Shown: one piece after another, positions 1-7,584 of the stretch | How positions within the stretch are numbered: position 1 is the first letter of the stretch | How the letters are laid out: the number at the start of each line of letters is the position of its first letter | Assembly: GCA_022360075.1 (NCBI GenBank) | Contig: JAKSDN010000285.1 | Location: 1-27,466, forward strand | Source of the DNA: Kiloniellales bacterium | GTDB taxonomy: Bacteria; Pseudomonadota; Alphaproteobacteria; Kiloniellales; JAKSDN01 | DNA length: 27,466 nucleotides | Direction: 5' to 3' | Made by a program: the position numbers and the translations under genes | The notes under the pieces: model-generated | What the model was told of the DNA's origin: nothing | Databases searched by the model: none | Seen by the model: only the letters and a program-made list of their open reading frames with translations

Positions 1-860
1 CGCTGGAGCGTGTTGCGCAGGCGGTCGTGGTAGCGCCGGCGCCGGATCTGGGTGCGCGAGCGGGCCAGGAGCTCGTTGCGGTCGATCGGCTTGATCAGGT
101 AGTCGCTGACGCCGAGCTCCAGCCCCTTGGCCAGGCGATCGAGGAACACGTCCTCGAGCAGCAGCAGGATCGGCACATGGCGTGTCTGGGACTGCGAGCG
201 AAGCTGGGAGCAGAGCCGCAGGCCGTCCTCGCCGTTGATCTCGAGCCCGGCGATGATCATGTCGTAGCTGCGCTCGCAGCCGAGGCGAAGACCGTCTTCG
301 GTATCCGCGGTGTGGTCGACGACGTAGCCTTCGCCGCGCAGGCAGTCGATGATCTTGCGCGAGGCTGACTCGCTGCTGTCGACGACCAGGATCCGGGCGC
401 TGTCGATGCGCTCCTCGCCCGGGCGGTGCTTGTCGAACATGCTGGACTCGCCCGAGGCCGCTTGGCGCAGGCGCAGCTCGTCCATGGTCATCTTCAGCCG
501 GACCAGGGAGCGCACCCGGGCAAAAAGCGCCACGTCGTTGACCGGCTTGGACAGAAAGTCGTCGGCGCCGGCCTCGAGGCCGCGCACGCGGTCGGCGACG
601 TCGCTGAGCGCGGTGACCATGACCACCGGAATATGTCGGGTCTTGTCGTCGGCCTTGAGACGCTGGCAGACCTCGAAACCGTCCATGCCCGGCATCATCA
701 CGTCCAGCAGGACGAGATCGGGGCTTTGATTGGCGGCGAGATCGAGGGCCGACTGACCGTCCTGCGCGCACAAGACCTCGAAGTACTCGGCGCTGAGCTT
801 GGCTTCGAGCAGCTTTACATTCGTCAGGATGTCATCGACGACGAGGATACGAGCCGACAT
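1..860 (-). CDS. pleD: PleD-type response regulator, N-terminal part (cut by window edge)
   Basis: PleD is a response-regulator diguanylate cyclase that makes c-di-GMP at the cell pole during the swarmer-to-stalked transition. The start ATG is at 858-860 and 286 codons are present. The first receiver domain (residues about 1-125) has the acidic pair in ILVVDD, the phospho-acceptor Asp53 in LLLDVMMPGMDG and the conserved Lys105 in FLSKP. A second receiver (about 142-265) has lost the acceptor: the equivalent stretch reads MIIAGLEI. This is typical of PleD, where the second receiver acts as a dimerisation adaptor. The linker ends with YHDRLRNTL, the usual entry into the GGDEF domain, which must lie beyond position 1. 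The gene follows divK by 24 nt and is presumably co-transcribed with it. Family assignment is confident; GGDEF activity cannot be judged here. Confidence 0.93.
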   Translation of the reverse strand, partial: MSARILVVDDILTNVKLLEAKLSAEYFEVLCAQDGQSALDLAANQSPDLVLLDVMMPGMDGFEVCQRLKADDKTRHIPVVMVTALSDVADRVRGLEAGADDFLSKPVNDVALFARVRSLVRLKMTMDELRLRQAASGESSMFDKHRPGEERIDSARILVVDSSESASRKIIDCLRGEGYVVDHTADTEDGLRLGCERSYDMIIAGLEINGEDGLRLCSQLRSQSQTRHVPILLLLEDVFLDRLAKGLELGVSDYLIKPIDRNELLARSRTQIRRRRYHDRLRNTLQ

Positions 861-884
861 TTACGGGTTCTCTGCATTGCCCAT

Positions 885-1277
885 CTAAGCGAGAAAGCGC
901 TCAACGGTTTGCAGGAAATTCGTTACCGATATCGGCTTGGCAATATAGGCTTCGCAGCCGCCTTCGCGAATCTTCTCCTCGTCCCCCTTCATCGCAAAGG
1001 CCGTGACGGCGACGACGGGGATTGAGCGCAGGTTGTCGTCTTCCTTGATCCACTTGGTGACCTCGAGGCCCGAGACCTCGGGAAGCTGAATATCCATGAG
1101 GATCAGGTCGGGGTGATGCTGGCGGGCGAGCCGGAGCGCATCCATTCCGTCCTTGGTCTGGATGATGTTGTACCCGTGTGCTTCCAGCAGGTCGTGAAAA
1201 AGCTTCATATTGAGGTCGTTGTCTTCAACGACCAGTACAGTCTTGACGTCGTCGATAGCCTTGCTCGCCTCAGCCAT
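885..1277 (-). CDS. divK: DivK single-domain response regulator
   Basis: DivK is a stand-alone receiver protein of about 130 residues. In Caulobacter-type cell-cycle control it is phosphorylated by DivJ, dephosphorylated by PleC and acts through DivL and CckA to lower CtrA activity. This protein has 130 residues. It shows the acidic patch VVEDND, acceptor Asp62 in [13 protein letters not shown], the switch Thr in VAVTAFAM and Lys114 in YIAKPIS; there is no output domain. I chose the ATG at 1275-1277 because GGAGG lies 8 nt upstream on the minus strand; an upstream GTG-like extension has no such signal. pleD follows 24 nt downstream, the usual alphaproteobacterial order. A CtrA-like promoter lies about 110-150 nt upstream. 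Confidence 0.95.
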   Translation of the reverse strand: MAEASKAIDDVKTVLVVEDNDLNMKLFHDLLEAHGYNIIQTKDGMDALRLARQHHPDLILMDIQLPEVSGLEVTKWIKEDDNLRSIPVVAVTAFAMKGDEEKIREGGCEAYIAKPISVTNFLQTVERFLA

Positions 1278-1388
1278 GATGTCGCGCCTCCATGGACGGC
1301 TGCTTTGCGTTCGGCCAACCAAGTTCCATTCGTTTCCCCCCGGACGGAGCCTGCCGCGTCACCCTGCAGGAAAGGCCTCTCGTGCAAG

Positions 1389-1428
1389 GAGATACAGACT
1401 GTAACGAGGGAAGTTAATTTTTCGTTAG
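1389..1428 (-). promoter_or_regulatory. Putative CtrA-activated promoter of divK-pleD
   Basis: Read on the minus strand, CTAA-N7-TTAAC occupies 1428-1413, one mismatch from the CtrA consensus TTAA-N7-TTAA. The TTAAC half-site doubles as a -35 (TTAACT, 1417-1412). Seventeen nt further is TATCTC (1394-1389), a fair -10. An overlap of the downstream CtrA half-site with the -35 is the arrangement of CtrA-activated promoters in Caulobacter, and divK is a known CtrA target there. The site lies in a locally AT-rich stretch. The assignment is by eye and no transcript start is known. Confidence 0.5.
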
Positions 1429-1468
1429 TATTTCCTTCCAGCCTTGGCAAATCACGTAAGGGTCATAT

Positions 1469-1769
1469 TCACCATGTCCGAATGTGGACCCTCGCGGCAA
1501 AGGAGCGAGGACTCCCTTCAACCTTGGCCCGGCAGCCGCCGGCGCTCTTCGAGGCCGGCTCCGGCACAGCCGGGACGATAAATTCCTCAGCCAGATCCGA
1601 GCGATAGCACTCCTCCAGGAAATCCGAAAGAGCGAAGCCGGGAGCTTGGCTGCTTTCGAACTGCTCGTGCAGACATGCTTTCCTCTTCCAACAGCTTGGT
1701 CAAGAACGCAAACTCGATCCGGCCGCTCGGCACGGCCAGCGGCAATTCCGCCGTCGCGACGCCATGCAC
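1469..1769 (-). pseudogene. Possible decayed small gene with one frameshift
   Basis: On the minus strand a frame opens with GTG at 1769 and reads about 30 plausible residues including GRIEFAFLTKLLEEES. Near 1675-1682 the sensible reading moves to the +1 frame (CLHEQFESSQAPGF, then FLEECYRSDLAEEFIVP) and runs to a TGA at 1469-1471. Codon choice in both halves looks like the neighbouring genes. Removing one base near 1677 would join the halves into one protein of about 100 residues. I do not recognise the family. Alternatively this is untranslated DNA with chance frames, since the opposite strand also stays open here. It fills most of the gap between divK and dinB. Confidence 0.3.
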
Positions 1770-1847
1770 TCTCGATTAAGTTGAATGATATATGCCTTTC
1801 ATCGCCCTTGCGGACCTTGCGAGCCTGAGGACACGGAGCCAACCGCG

Positions 1848-3188
1848 GTGACGGCGCTTTGTCGCGATTGTCTGGAAGGCTGGGATCAGGCTCCCGTCGA
1901 TGCGCGCTGTCCGCGTTGCGGCGCGCCGCGATTGCTCTGCCATCCCGAGCTGGAGGGCCTGGCGATCGCCCACATCGACTGCGACGCCTTCTACGCCAGC
2001 GTCGAGAAGCGGGACCGTCCCGAGCTGCGCGACAAGCCGGTCATCGTCGGCGGCGGCCGGCGCGGGGTCGTGTCGACGGCCTGTTATGTGGCGCGTCTCT
2101 ACGGCGTGCATTCGGCGATGCCGATGTTCAAGGCGCTCAAGGCCTGTCCGGATGCCGTCGTCCTGCGCCCCGACATGGCCAAGTACGCGGCCATCGGCCG
2201 CGAGATCCGCGCGATGATGCGCGCCGTCACGCCCCTGGTCGAGCCCTTGTCGATCGACGAGGCTTTCCTCGACCTCGGCGGCACGGAGGCCCTGCATGAA
2301 GGCAGCCCGGCGCGAACCCTCTGCGCGCTGGCCCAGCGGATCGAGCGCGAGCTGGACCTCACCGTCTCCATCGGGCTCAGCTACAACAAGTTCCTCGCCA
2401 AGGTCGCCTCGGACCTGGACAAGCCGCGCGGTTTCGCGGTGATTGGGCGCGCCGAGGCCATGGACTTCCTGGCGCCTCAACCGGTCGGCCTGATCTGGGG
2501 CGTCGGCAAGGCGCTGCGGACGACGCTCGCCCGCGACGGCATTCGACTGATCGGCGATCTCCGCCCCCTGGAGGAGATGGAGCTGATCGCGCGCTACGGG
2601 GCGATCGGCCGCCGGCTCTACAACTTCTGCCGCGGCATGGACACGCGCTCCGTCGAGCCGAACAGCCCGACCAAGTCGATCTCGTCGGAGACGACCTTCG
2701 ACGAGGACATCACGGCGGGCAAGGCGCTGGCCGCCCGCCTCTGGCCGCTCTGCGAGTCCGTGGCGCGACGCCTGAAGCGGGCCGAGCTCGCCGGACAGAG
2801 CGTGACCCTCAAGCTGAAGACCGCGCAGTTCCGCATCCTGACCCGAAGCCGCAGGCTGAACGAGCCGACGCAGCTCGCCGAGGTGCTCTACGGCGCCGCC
2901 TGCGCGCTGCTGGAGCGCGAGGCCGACGGTCGCGCGTTTCGCCTGATCGGAGTCGGCGCGGCCGATCTGGTCGAGGGCGCCCTCGCCGACCCGCCCGATC
3001 TGCTCGATCCGGACCGCATGCAAAGGGCGAACGTCGAACGCGCGATCGACGCCGTACGCGACAAGCTTGGCGCCTCGGCGATCCGCAAGGGCCGCGACCT
3101 GGACGGCCTGGCCACCCGCGGTGAGGCGGCCGTCAGCAGCCCGGCGCCGGCAAGGCGGTCAGATCGGCCAGGGAAGCATCGAGGGTGA
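1848..3188 (+). CDS. dinB: DNA polymerase IV (Y family) with N-terminal tetracysteine module
   Basis: DinB is an error-prone translesion DNA polymerase. Y-family motifs are clear: IAHIDCDAFYASVEKRD (catalytic Asp44 and Asp46), PVIVGGGRRGVVSTACY, SIDEAFLDL with the catalytic Asp-Glu pair, GLSYNKFLAKVASDLDKP, and a helix-hairpin-helix segment around IWGVGKALR. The little-finger domain follows to about residue 410. I chose GTG 1848 because GGAG lies 9 nt upstream and the protein then starts next to a CxxC-N12-CxxC module (Cys5, 8, 21, 24) that looks like a zinc ribbon. An in-frame ATG at 1785 would add 21 residues but has no ribosome-binding site. The protein is 446 residues. Its last 19 codons overlap the eipB 3' end on the other strand. 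Confidence 0.93.
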   Translation: MTALCRDCLEGWDQAPVDARCPRCGAPRLLCHPELEGLAIAHIDCDAFYASVEKRDRPELRDKPVIVGGGRRGVVSTACYVARLYGVHSAMPMFKALKACPDAVVLRPDMAKYAAIGREIRAMMRAVTPLVEPLSIDEAFLDLGGTEALHEGSPARTLCALAQRIERELDLTVSIGLSYNKFLAKVASDLDKPRGFAVIGRAEAMDFLAPQPVGLIWGVGKALRTTLARDGIRLIGDLRPLEEMELIARYGAIGRRLYNFCRGMDTRSVEPNSPTKSISSETTFDEDITAGKALAARLWPLCESVARRLKRAELAGQSVTLKLKTAQFRILTRSRRLNEPTQLAEVLYGAACALLEREADGRAFRLIGVGAADLVEGALADPPDLLDPDRMQRANVERAIDAVRDKLGASAIRKGRDLDGLATRGEAAVSSPAPARRSDRPGKHRG

Positions 3189-3966
3189 AATCGCCGTAGT
3201 CGAGCAGGAGCTCGTCGACCACCCCGTTGGCAAAGATCCGCATGGCCTGCTCGTACTGCGGCTCGGTGGCTTCGGCCTCCATGCCGAAGTAGGCGACCAA
3301 CAGGCGCCAGGAGGGTTGGTCGTCGATCAGCGGGCTTTCGAGACTCGTCTCCGCTTCGGGCGGAAGGCTCTGCGCCATCACCGCGTTGATGCCGAACAGC
3401 CCCTCCTCGCCGGAACCGTCGAAGACCACCCGCCAGAGCGGCACGGACTCCGTCTCCAGGGCATCGAGCACGACGAGGCTGTGCTGGGTGGGAAAGATGG
3501 TGCCGCGCGGCAGGCGTACCGAGCGTTCGGCGGGAAGCTCGTAGGTCGCCTCGCCGCCCTCGCCGGGGCCATCGAGCCGTGCCGCCCCGCGCACCTCCTC
3601 GGACTCGCCGTCGGCATACTCGCGCCGGATGAAGAAGCGGTAGCGCAGGCCATCCTTGGATTCCCAGGCGTTCAGCTTCCAGCCGAAGTCCACCTCGCTG
3701 CCGTCGGCATGGGTCACGATGATGCGGGTGCGCTGCCGGACCGACCAGCCGTCGCAGACGTCCTTCCACTCGAACTCAAGCTTGCCCCGGGCGCTGGTGA
3801 CGCCCATGGCGTGCTTTTCCTTGGCCAGCGTCAGGCCGTAGATCGCCCGGTGCGGCAAAAACGAAGCGGCCTCGGCCGCGAGACCGAATCCCGTCCAGAC
3901 CGCCGCGAAGAGCGCCAAAGTCAGCAAACGTGCGACAAGCGTCGGGCGAACGCCGTCTCGATCCAT
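3133..3966 (-). CDS. eipB: EipB-like periplasmic envelope-integrity protein (DUF1849)
   Basis: The protein resembles EipB, a periplasmic beta-spiral protein needed for envelope integrity in Brucella. With the ATG at 3964-3966 (GGGGAG 6 nt upstream) it has 277 residues; Brucella EipB has about 280. Residues 1-34 form a signal peptide with a hydrophobic core LLTLALFAAVW and a likely cut after AEA. The mature part starts with FLPHRAIYGLTL, a hallmark of the family. Further family-like segments are GKLEFEWKDVCDGW and PRGTIFPTQHSLVVLDAL. Cys71 and the C-terminal Cys277 match the positions of the disulfide known in Brucella EipB. That supports the frame running to 3133 even though it overlaps dinB by 56 nt. 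It is divergent from the dehydrogenase gene at 4088. Confidence 0.85.
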   Translation of the reverse strand: MDRDGVRPTLVARLLTLALFAAVWTGFGLAAEAASFLPHRAIYGLTLAKEKHAMGVTSARGKLEFEWKDVCDGWSVRQRTRIIVTHADGSEVDFGWKLNAWESKDGLRYRFFIRREYADGESEEVRGAARLDGPGEGGEATYELPAERSVRLPRGTIFPTQHSLVVLDALETESVPLWRVVFDGSGEEGLFGINAVMAQSLPPEAETSLESPLIDDQPSWRLLVAYFGMEAEATEPQYEQAMRIFANGVVDELLLDYGDFTLDASLADLTALPAPGC

Positions 3967-4087
3967 TCCCCGCTCCCCATCAGTTCGTCTATCGATAGCC
4001 GCTTGCACCCCAACAATAAAGCTGGTTCAAGCGACCTGGCCGCAAGGGCGGCCGGAACCGACGCAGGAAGGAAGGACAAACCGGACG

Positions 4088-5050
4088 ATGCCGAAGCCCC
4101 ACGTACTCGCCACCCGTTGCTTCCCGGATGCCGTCAACGAGCGTCTGGCGCGCGACTATCAGGCCAGGCTGAACCTGGAAGACCGCCTCTACGACCCCGA
4201 AAAGGTGATCGAGCTGGCGGAAGGCGCCGACGCGATCATGACCTGCTCGACCGAGAAGTATCCGGCCGAGGTCATCGCGCGCCTGCCGGCGAGCGTGCGG
4301 GCCCTCGCCACCTTCTCCGTCGGCCACGAGCACATCGACCTCGAGGCCGCCGAGGCGCGCGGGCTGATCGTGACCAACACGCCCGACGTGCTGACCGATT
4401 CGACGGCCGACATCACGCTGCTGTGCCTGCTTGGCGCGGCCCGCCGCGCCTTCGAGGGACAGGACATGCTGCGCGCCGGCCGCTGGGTCGGCTGGACACC
4501 GACCCAGCTCGTCGGCGTTCATGTCACCGGCAAGCGCTTGGGAATCCTGGGCATGGGCCGCATCGGCCGCGCGGTCGCCCGCCGTGCCCGCGGCTTCGAT
4601 ATGGAGATCCACTATCACAATCGCCGCCGCCTGCCGGCCGATCTCGAGGCCGGCGCCGTCTTTCACGAGGACCCCGAAGCCATGCTGGGGCAGATCGACT
4701 TCCTTTCAATCAACTGCCCGGCATCGCCCGAGACCCATCGCTTTCTCGACGCCAGGCGTATCGCCCTGCTGCCGGACGGTGCGGTCGTGGTCAACACCGC
4801 CCGCGGCCAGATCGTCGACGACGACGCGCTGATGCGGGCGCTGCGTTCCGGCAAGCTCGGCGCCGCCGGGCTCGACGTCTTCGAAGGCGAGCCCGACGTC
4901 AATCCCGGCTACTTCGACATTCCCAACGCCTTTCTGCTACCGCACCTGGGCAGCGCCACGGTCGAGACCCGCAACGCCATGGGCTTCAAGTGCCTCGAGA
5001 ACCTCGATGCCTTCTTCGCCGGCCACGAGCCGCCCGACCGCGTGGCCTGA
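4088..5050 (+). CDS. D-2-hydroxyacid dehydrogenase (glyoxylate/hydroxypyruvate reductase type)
   Basis: This is a cytosolic NAD(P)H-dependent enzyme that reduces 2-oxoacids such as glyoxylate or hydroxypyruvate, or oxidises D-glycerate. The 320 residues give the full family length. The Rossmann motif is GILGMGRIGRAVARRA (about 154-169). The catalytic triad appears as Arg in NTARGQIVDD, Glu in DVFEGEPDVN and His in LLPHLGSAT. The N-terminal half carries ATFSVGHEHIDLEAA, usual for the GyaR/GRHPR branch. An AGGAAGGAAGG tract at 4065-4075 precedes the ATG at a slightly long spacing. The gene is monocistronic by appearance, with a terminator-like hairpin 30 nt downstream. Exact substrate cannot be fixed by reading. 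Confidence 0.9.
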   Translation: MPKPHVLATRCFPDAVNERLARDYQARLNLEDRLYDPEKVIELAEGADAIMTCSTEKYPAEVIARLPASVRALATFSVGHEHIDLEAAEARGLIVTNTPDVLTDSTADITLLCLLGAARRAFEGQDMLRAGRWVGWTPTQLVGVHVTGKRLGILGMGRIGRAVARRARGFDMEIHYHNRRRLPADLEAGAVFHEDPEAMLGQIDFLSINCPASPETHRFLDARRIALLPDGAVVVNTARGQIVDDDALMRALRSGKLGAAGLDVFEGEPDVNPGYFDIPNAFLLPHLGSATVETRNAMGFKCLENLDAFFAGHEPPDRVA

Positions 5051-5080
5051 GGCCGCGAATCCGCCGGTTTCGATCGCCAG

Positions 5081-5111
5081 TGCCCCAGAGACCGGGTGGG
5101 GCATGCTTTTT
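5081..5111 (+). terminator. Intrinsic terminator after the 2-hydroxyacid dehydrogenase gene
   Basis: TGCCCC at 5081-5086 pairs with GGGGCA at 5098-5103 around an 11-nt loop. A run of five T (5107-5111) follows shortly after. It lies 30 nt past the stop codon, a good position for a rho-independent terminator. Confidence 0.6.
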
Positions 5112-5246
5112 CCGGCAGGGCCTGCCGCCCGGCAATGTCTGCCTATCCCTGAGGGCCGTTTGGGCCTAGCAAAGGCTCGCCTACCCGAGTGGCATATTGC
5201 TTGCTTTCAGCTTCCCGAATCGACCGATCGTGGAGAGGGGGCAAGC

Positions 5247-5954
5247 GTGCTGCAAAGACCCATCCTTGACCCGGGCGCCAGCCAAGCACCGGGCGACATC
5301 GCGAGCTTGACGGCCGTGGCCGAGCAGCTCCGCAGTCTGACCCTTTCGCAAGAGGCGAAGCCGGATGGCAGCCTGGCCTCCTTGGTGGAAGATGTCCTCG
5401 CCGCGGCCGCCGACCTCGAGCAGCAGCTCTCCGACCAGCAGGCGCGGATACGCTACCTCGAAAGCCTGTCCGTGACCGACGAGCTGACGGGCCTGCTGAA
5501 CCGCCGCGGCTTCCAGATCGAGCTGCGACGCGCGCTCGCGGACGCCCGGCGGCGCGGCGAGAACGGCTTGCTTCTCCTCATCGACCTCGACCACTTCAAG
5601 ACGATCAACGACTCCTATGGCCACGTCGCGGGCGACGCGGTGCTTTGCGCCGTCGCCGAGTTGCTGACCCAGCGCACCCGCAAGAACGACCATGTCGCGC
5701 GTCTCGGCGGCGACGAGTTTGCGGTGCTCATGTCGGGCATCAAGCCGGAGCGCGGCGAAACGCTGGTCAACAAGCTCGGCCGCCTGATCAACGGCCTCGT
5801 GGTCTCCTGGCGCAAGCTGGAGATCCCGGTCTCCGCCAGCCTCGGCCCCGAGCCCTTCGGTCCGCACAGCCGCGCGGAGCAGCTCCTGAACCGCGCCGAC
5901 CGGGCGCTCTACCGCGACAAGGGCAGGTGCCTGAGCTCGGTCGTCAAGCTGTAA
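5247..5954 (+). CDS. Soluble GGDEF-domain diguanylate cyclase
   Basis: The enzyme should condense two GTP into c-di-GMP. With GTG 5247 (GGAGAGGGGG at 5232-5241) it has 235 residues. Residues 1-50 are of unknown fold and contain no membrane segment. A short coiled coil (about 53-74, DLEQQLSDQQARIRYLESL) leads into SVTDELTGLLNRRGF, the start of the GGDEF domain. The active-site motif GGDEF is intact at 154-158. RKND at 145-148 sits five residues upstream, exactly where the RxxD inhibitory site belongs, so product inhibition is likely. The usual SIGIA-type strand is replaced by SASLGPEPFGP. Upstream candidate starts lie inside the preceding gene and are not credible. No sensory domain is recognisable. 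Confidence 0.88.
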   Translation: MLQRPILDPGASQAPGDIASLTAVAEQLRSLTLSQEAKPDGSLASLVEDVLAAAADLEQQLSDQQARIRYLESLSVTDELTGLLNRRGFQIELRRALADARRRGENGLLLLIDLDHFKTINDSYGHVAGDAVLCAVAELLTQRTRKNDHVARLGGDEFAVLMSGIKPERGETLVNKLGRLINGLVVSWRKLEIPVSASLGPEPFGPHSRAEQLLNRADRALYRDKGRCLSSVVKL

Positions 5955-6000
5955 CGGTGCGCTGTCTCGGCAGCCATAATCCGCTAACCTCTCGGACACG

Positions 6001-6483
6001 ATGAGGTTCCCGCGCACGATCCGCCTCGACAGCTCCGACCCGCAGGTCTTCGAGAAGGCCGCCGATCCCGGCGAGCCGGCCGTGCCGGGCGGCTTCGCCT
6101 TCGCCGACGTCGAGCCCGCCCAACTGACCGGCAAGCGTCGCCTCGCCTTCGCCAGCGGCTGGCTGGGCACGGTGAGCTTCGGGCGCAGCTCGCTCGTCGA
6201 GATCGCCGAGATCAGCGAGGCCGAGTTCTTCCAAGTGGTCGAGCGCCTGGCCCGGCATTTCGTCGCCGACTACGGCGCCCCCGACCTGACGGCTGCCCTG
6301 CCCGCCGCCCGCGCCGCGGCCGACGACGCCGCGAGCCTCTGCGAGCACAAGCTGCACAGCCTGCTGGCCGTGGAACGGGACTGGGAGAACGGCCGGATCA
6401 CCGAGCGCTTCCGCCTGATCGAGCCCGAGCGCGCCGCCGACCACGCCAAGATCTGGGAAATAGTCGAAGACCCGGAAGCTTAG
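6001..6483 (+). CDS. Small conserved alphaproteobacterial protein (DUF6505-like)
   Basis: A 160-residue cytosolic protein starting with MRFPRTIRLDSSDPQVFE. From memory it resembles the uncharacterised DUF6505 family; I could not search this. Segments that look conserved are ADPGEPAVPGGFAFAD, the Gly/Phe-rich GWLGTVSFGRSSLVEI and SLCEHKLHSLLAVERDWENG. No signal peptide, membrane helix or catalytic motif is visible. It lies 46 nt after the diguanylate cyclase gene and may share its transcript; its own ribosome-binding site is weak. Its TAG stop overlaps the TAA stop of the convergent agmatine deiminase gene. No function is proposed. Confidence 0.72.
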   Translation: MRFPRTIRLDSSDPQVFEKAADPGEPAVPGGFAFADVEPAQLTGKRRLAFASGWLGTVSFGRSSLVEIAEISEAEFFQVVERLARHFVADYGAPDLTAALPAARAAADDAASLCEHKLHSLLAVERDWENGRITERFRLIEPERAADHAKIWEIVEDPEA

Positions 6484-7511
6484 GCTTCAGCGGCGCCGAC
6501 CGCCGGCTGCTGCTGGGTGATGCAGTGAATGCCGCCGCCGCCGCGCAGGATGTCCAGCGCCGGCACCTGCACCACGTTGCGATCCGGAAAGCAGCCCGAG
6601 ACCACCTCGTAGGCGGCATCGTCGTTCGGGTCCTCGAAGGCCGGCATCACGACCCCGCCGTTCGCCAGGTAGTAGTTGACGTAGGACAGGGCCAGGCGGC
6701 CGCCCTCGTCATCGAAGGTGGCGCGCGGCTGCTCGATCTCGATGACCTCCAAGTCCCGCCCCTTGGCGTCGCGCGCGCCGCGCAGGCGCGCGATGTTGTC
6801 TTGCAGGATCGGAAAGTTCACGTCTTCAGGATCGCTCGTGGTCAGCGCCAGGACGCGGCCGGGTGCGACGAAACAGGCGATGTTGTCGATGTGCCCGTCG
6901 GTCTCGTCCTCCGCCAAGCCTTCCTTCAGCCAGATCACCGTCTCGACGCCGAGATAGGCGCGCAGGTACATCTCGATCTGCTCGCGCGACAGGTCCGGGT
7001 TGCGGTTCTTGTTCAGCAGGCACTGCTCCGTCGCCATAGCCGTGCCCTCGCCATCGACGTGAATGGCGCCGCCCTCCAGCACGAGCGGCGCCGCGAAGCG
7101 CGGAACCTTCAAATGCGCGAGCAGCACCTCCGCCAAGGCCGCGTCGAGATCGTAAGGTGCGTATTTCTCACCCCAGGCGTTGAAACGCCAGTCGACGCCC
7201 ACGAGGCGCTCGCCGCCGTCGGTCAGGAAGGTCGGGCCGCTGTCGCGCAGCCAGGAGTCGTCGTGCGCCAGCGGCAGGCAAGCGACGCCGCTGCCGCAGC
7301 GCAGGGAGACCTCGGCCAGGCTGTCCGGGTTGGCGATCATGGTCACCGGCTCGAAGGCGGCGATCGCCTTGGCGACCTCGGCGTAGGCGTCGCGGGCCGC
7401 GTCGAGGCCATCGCCCCAAAGCGACTCGCGGCAGGGCCAGGCCATCCAACAGCGGCTGTGCGCTGCCCACTCCGCGGGCATGAATAGGCCTTCGTCCGCC
7501 GGCTGCGGCAT
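6480..7511 (-). CDS. aguA: Agmatine deiminase
   Basis: The enzyme hydrolyses agmatine to N-carbamoylputrescine and ammonia, in the agmatine route to putrescine. It is 343 residues, normal for the family. The guanidine-modifying fold is marked by MPAEWAAHSRCWMAWP, DDSWLRDSGPTF, LEGGAIHVDGEG, DETDGHIDNIACF (catalytic His region) and the nucleophile Cys330 in GGGGIHCITQQQP. The ATG at 7509-7511 has no strong ribosome-binding site; an internal ATG at codon 11 follows GAAGG, but homologues normally keep the extra N-terminal residues. No gene for N-carbamoylputrescine amidase (aguB) is next to it in this window. It ends in a 4-nt overlap with the convergent small gene. Confidence 0.93.
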   Translation of the reverse strand: MPQPADEGLFMPAEWAAHSRCWMAWPCRESLWGDGLDAARDAYAEVAKAIAAFEPVTMIANPDSLAEVSLRCGSGVACLPLAHDDSWLRDSGPTFLTDGGERLVGVDWRFNAWGEKYAPYDLDAALAEVLLAHLKVPRFAAPLVLEGGAIHVDGEGTAMATEQCLLNKNRNPDLSREQIEMYLRAYLGVETVIWLKEGLAEDETDGHIDNIACFVAPGRVLALTTSDPEDVNFPILQDNIARLRGARDAKGRDLEVIEIEQPRATFDDEGGRLALSYVNYYLANGGVVMPAFEDPNDDAAYEVVSGCFPDRNVVQVPALDILRGGGGIHCITQQQPAVGAAEA

Positions 7512-7584
7512 GGAACAACGATCCCGTGATGCTGTTGTGAGGGAGAACGAGTCTAGCAGCTCGGGCTCAGACTGTCACAGGAAC

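Larger units (their letters stand above)
1278..1847. other. Intergenic region between divergent divK and dinB
   Basis: This 570-nt stretch holds the divK promoter and an untranslated leader of about 110 nt (1278-1388). It also holds the possible frameshifted small gene at 1469-1769 and the short upstream region of dinB. It is visibly more AT-rich than its surroundings between about 1395 and 1470. I looked for an alphaproteobacterial LexA box (GTTC-N7-GTTC) in front of dinB and did not find one. No tRNA or recognisable structured RNA was seen. Confidence 0.5.

Noticed and set aside
1785..1847. ATG 1785 as dinB start
   Set aside because: No ribosome-binding site, and the added residues do not resemble DinB; GTG 1848 has GGAG at good spacing.
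1440..1850. LexA box upstream of dinB
   Set aside because: No GTTC-N7-GTTC or close variant was found.
3067..5169. 700-residue open frame on the plus strand
   Set aside because: It runs antisense to eipB and then out of frame through the dehydrogenase gene. Both have clear family motifs, and the long frame is Arg/Pro-rich, an effect of high GC.
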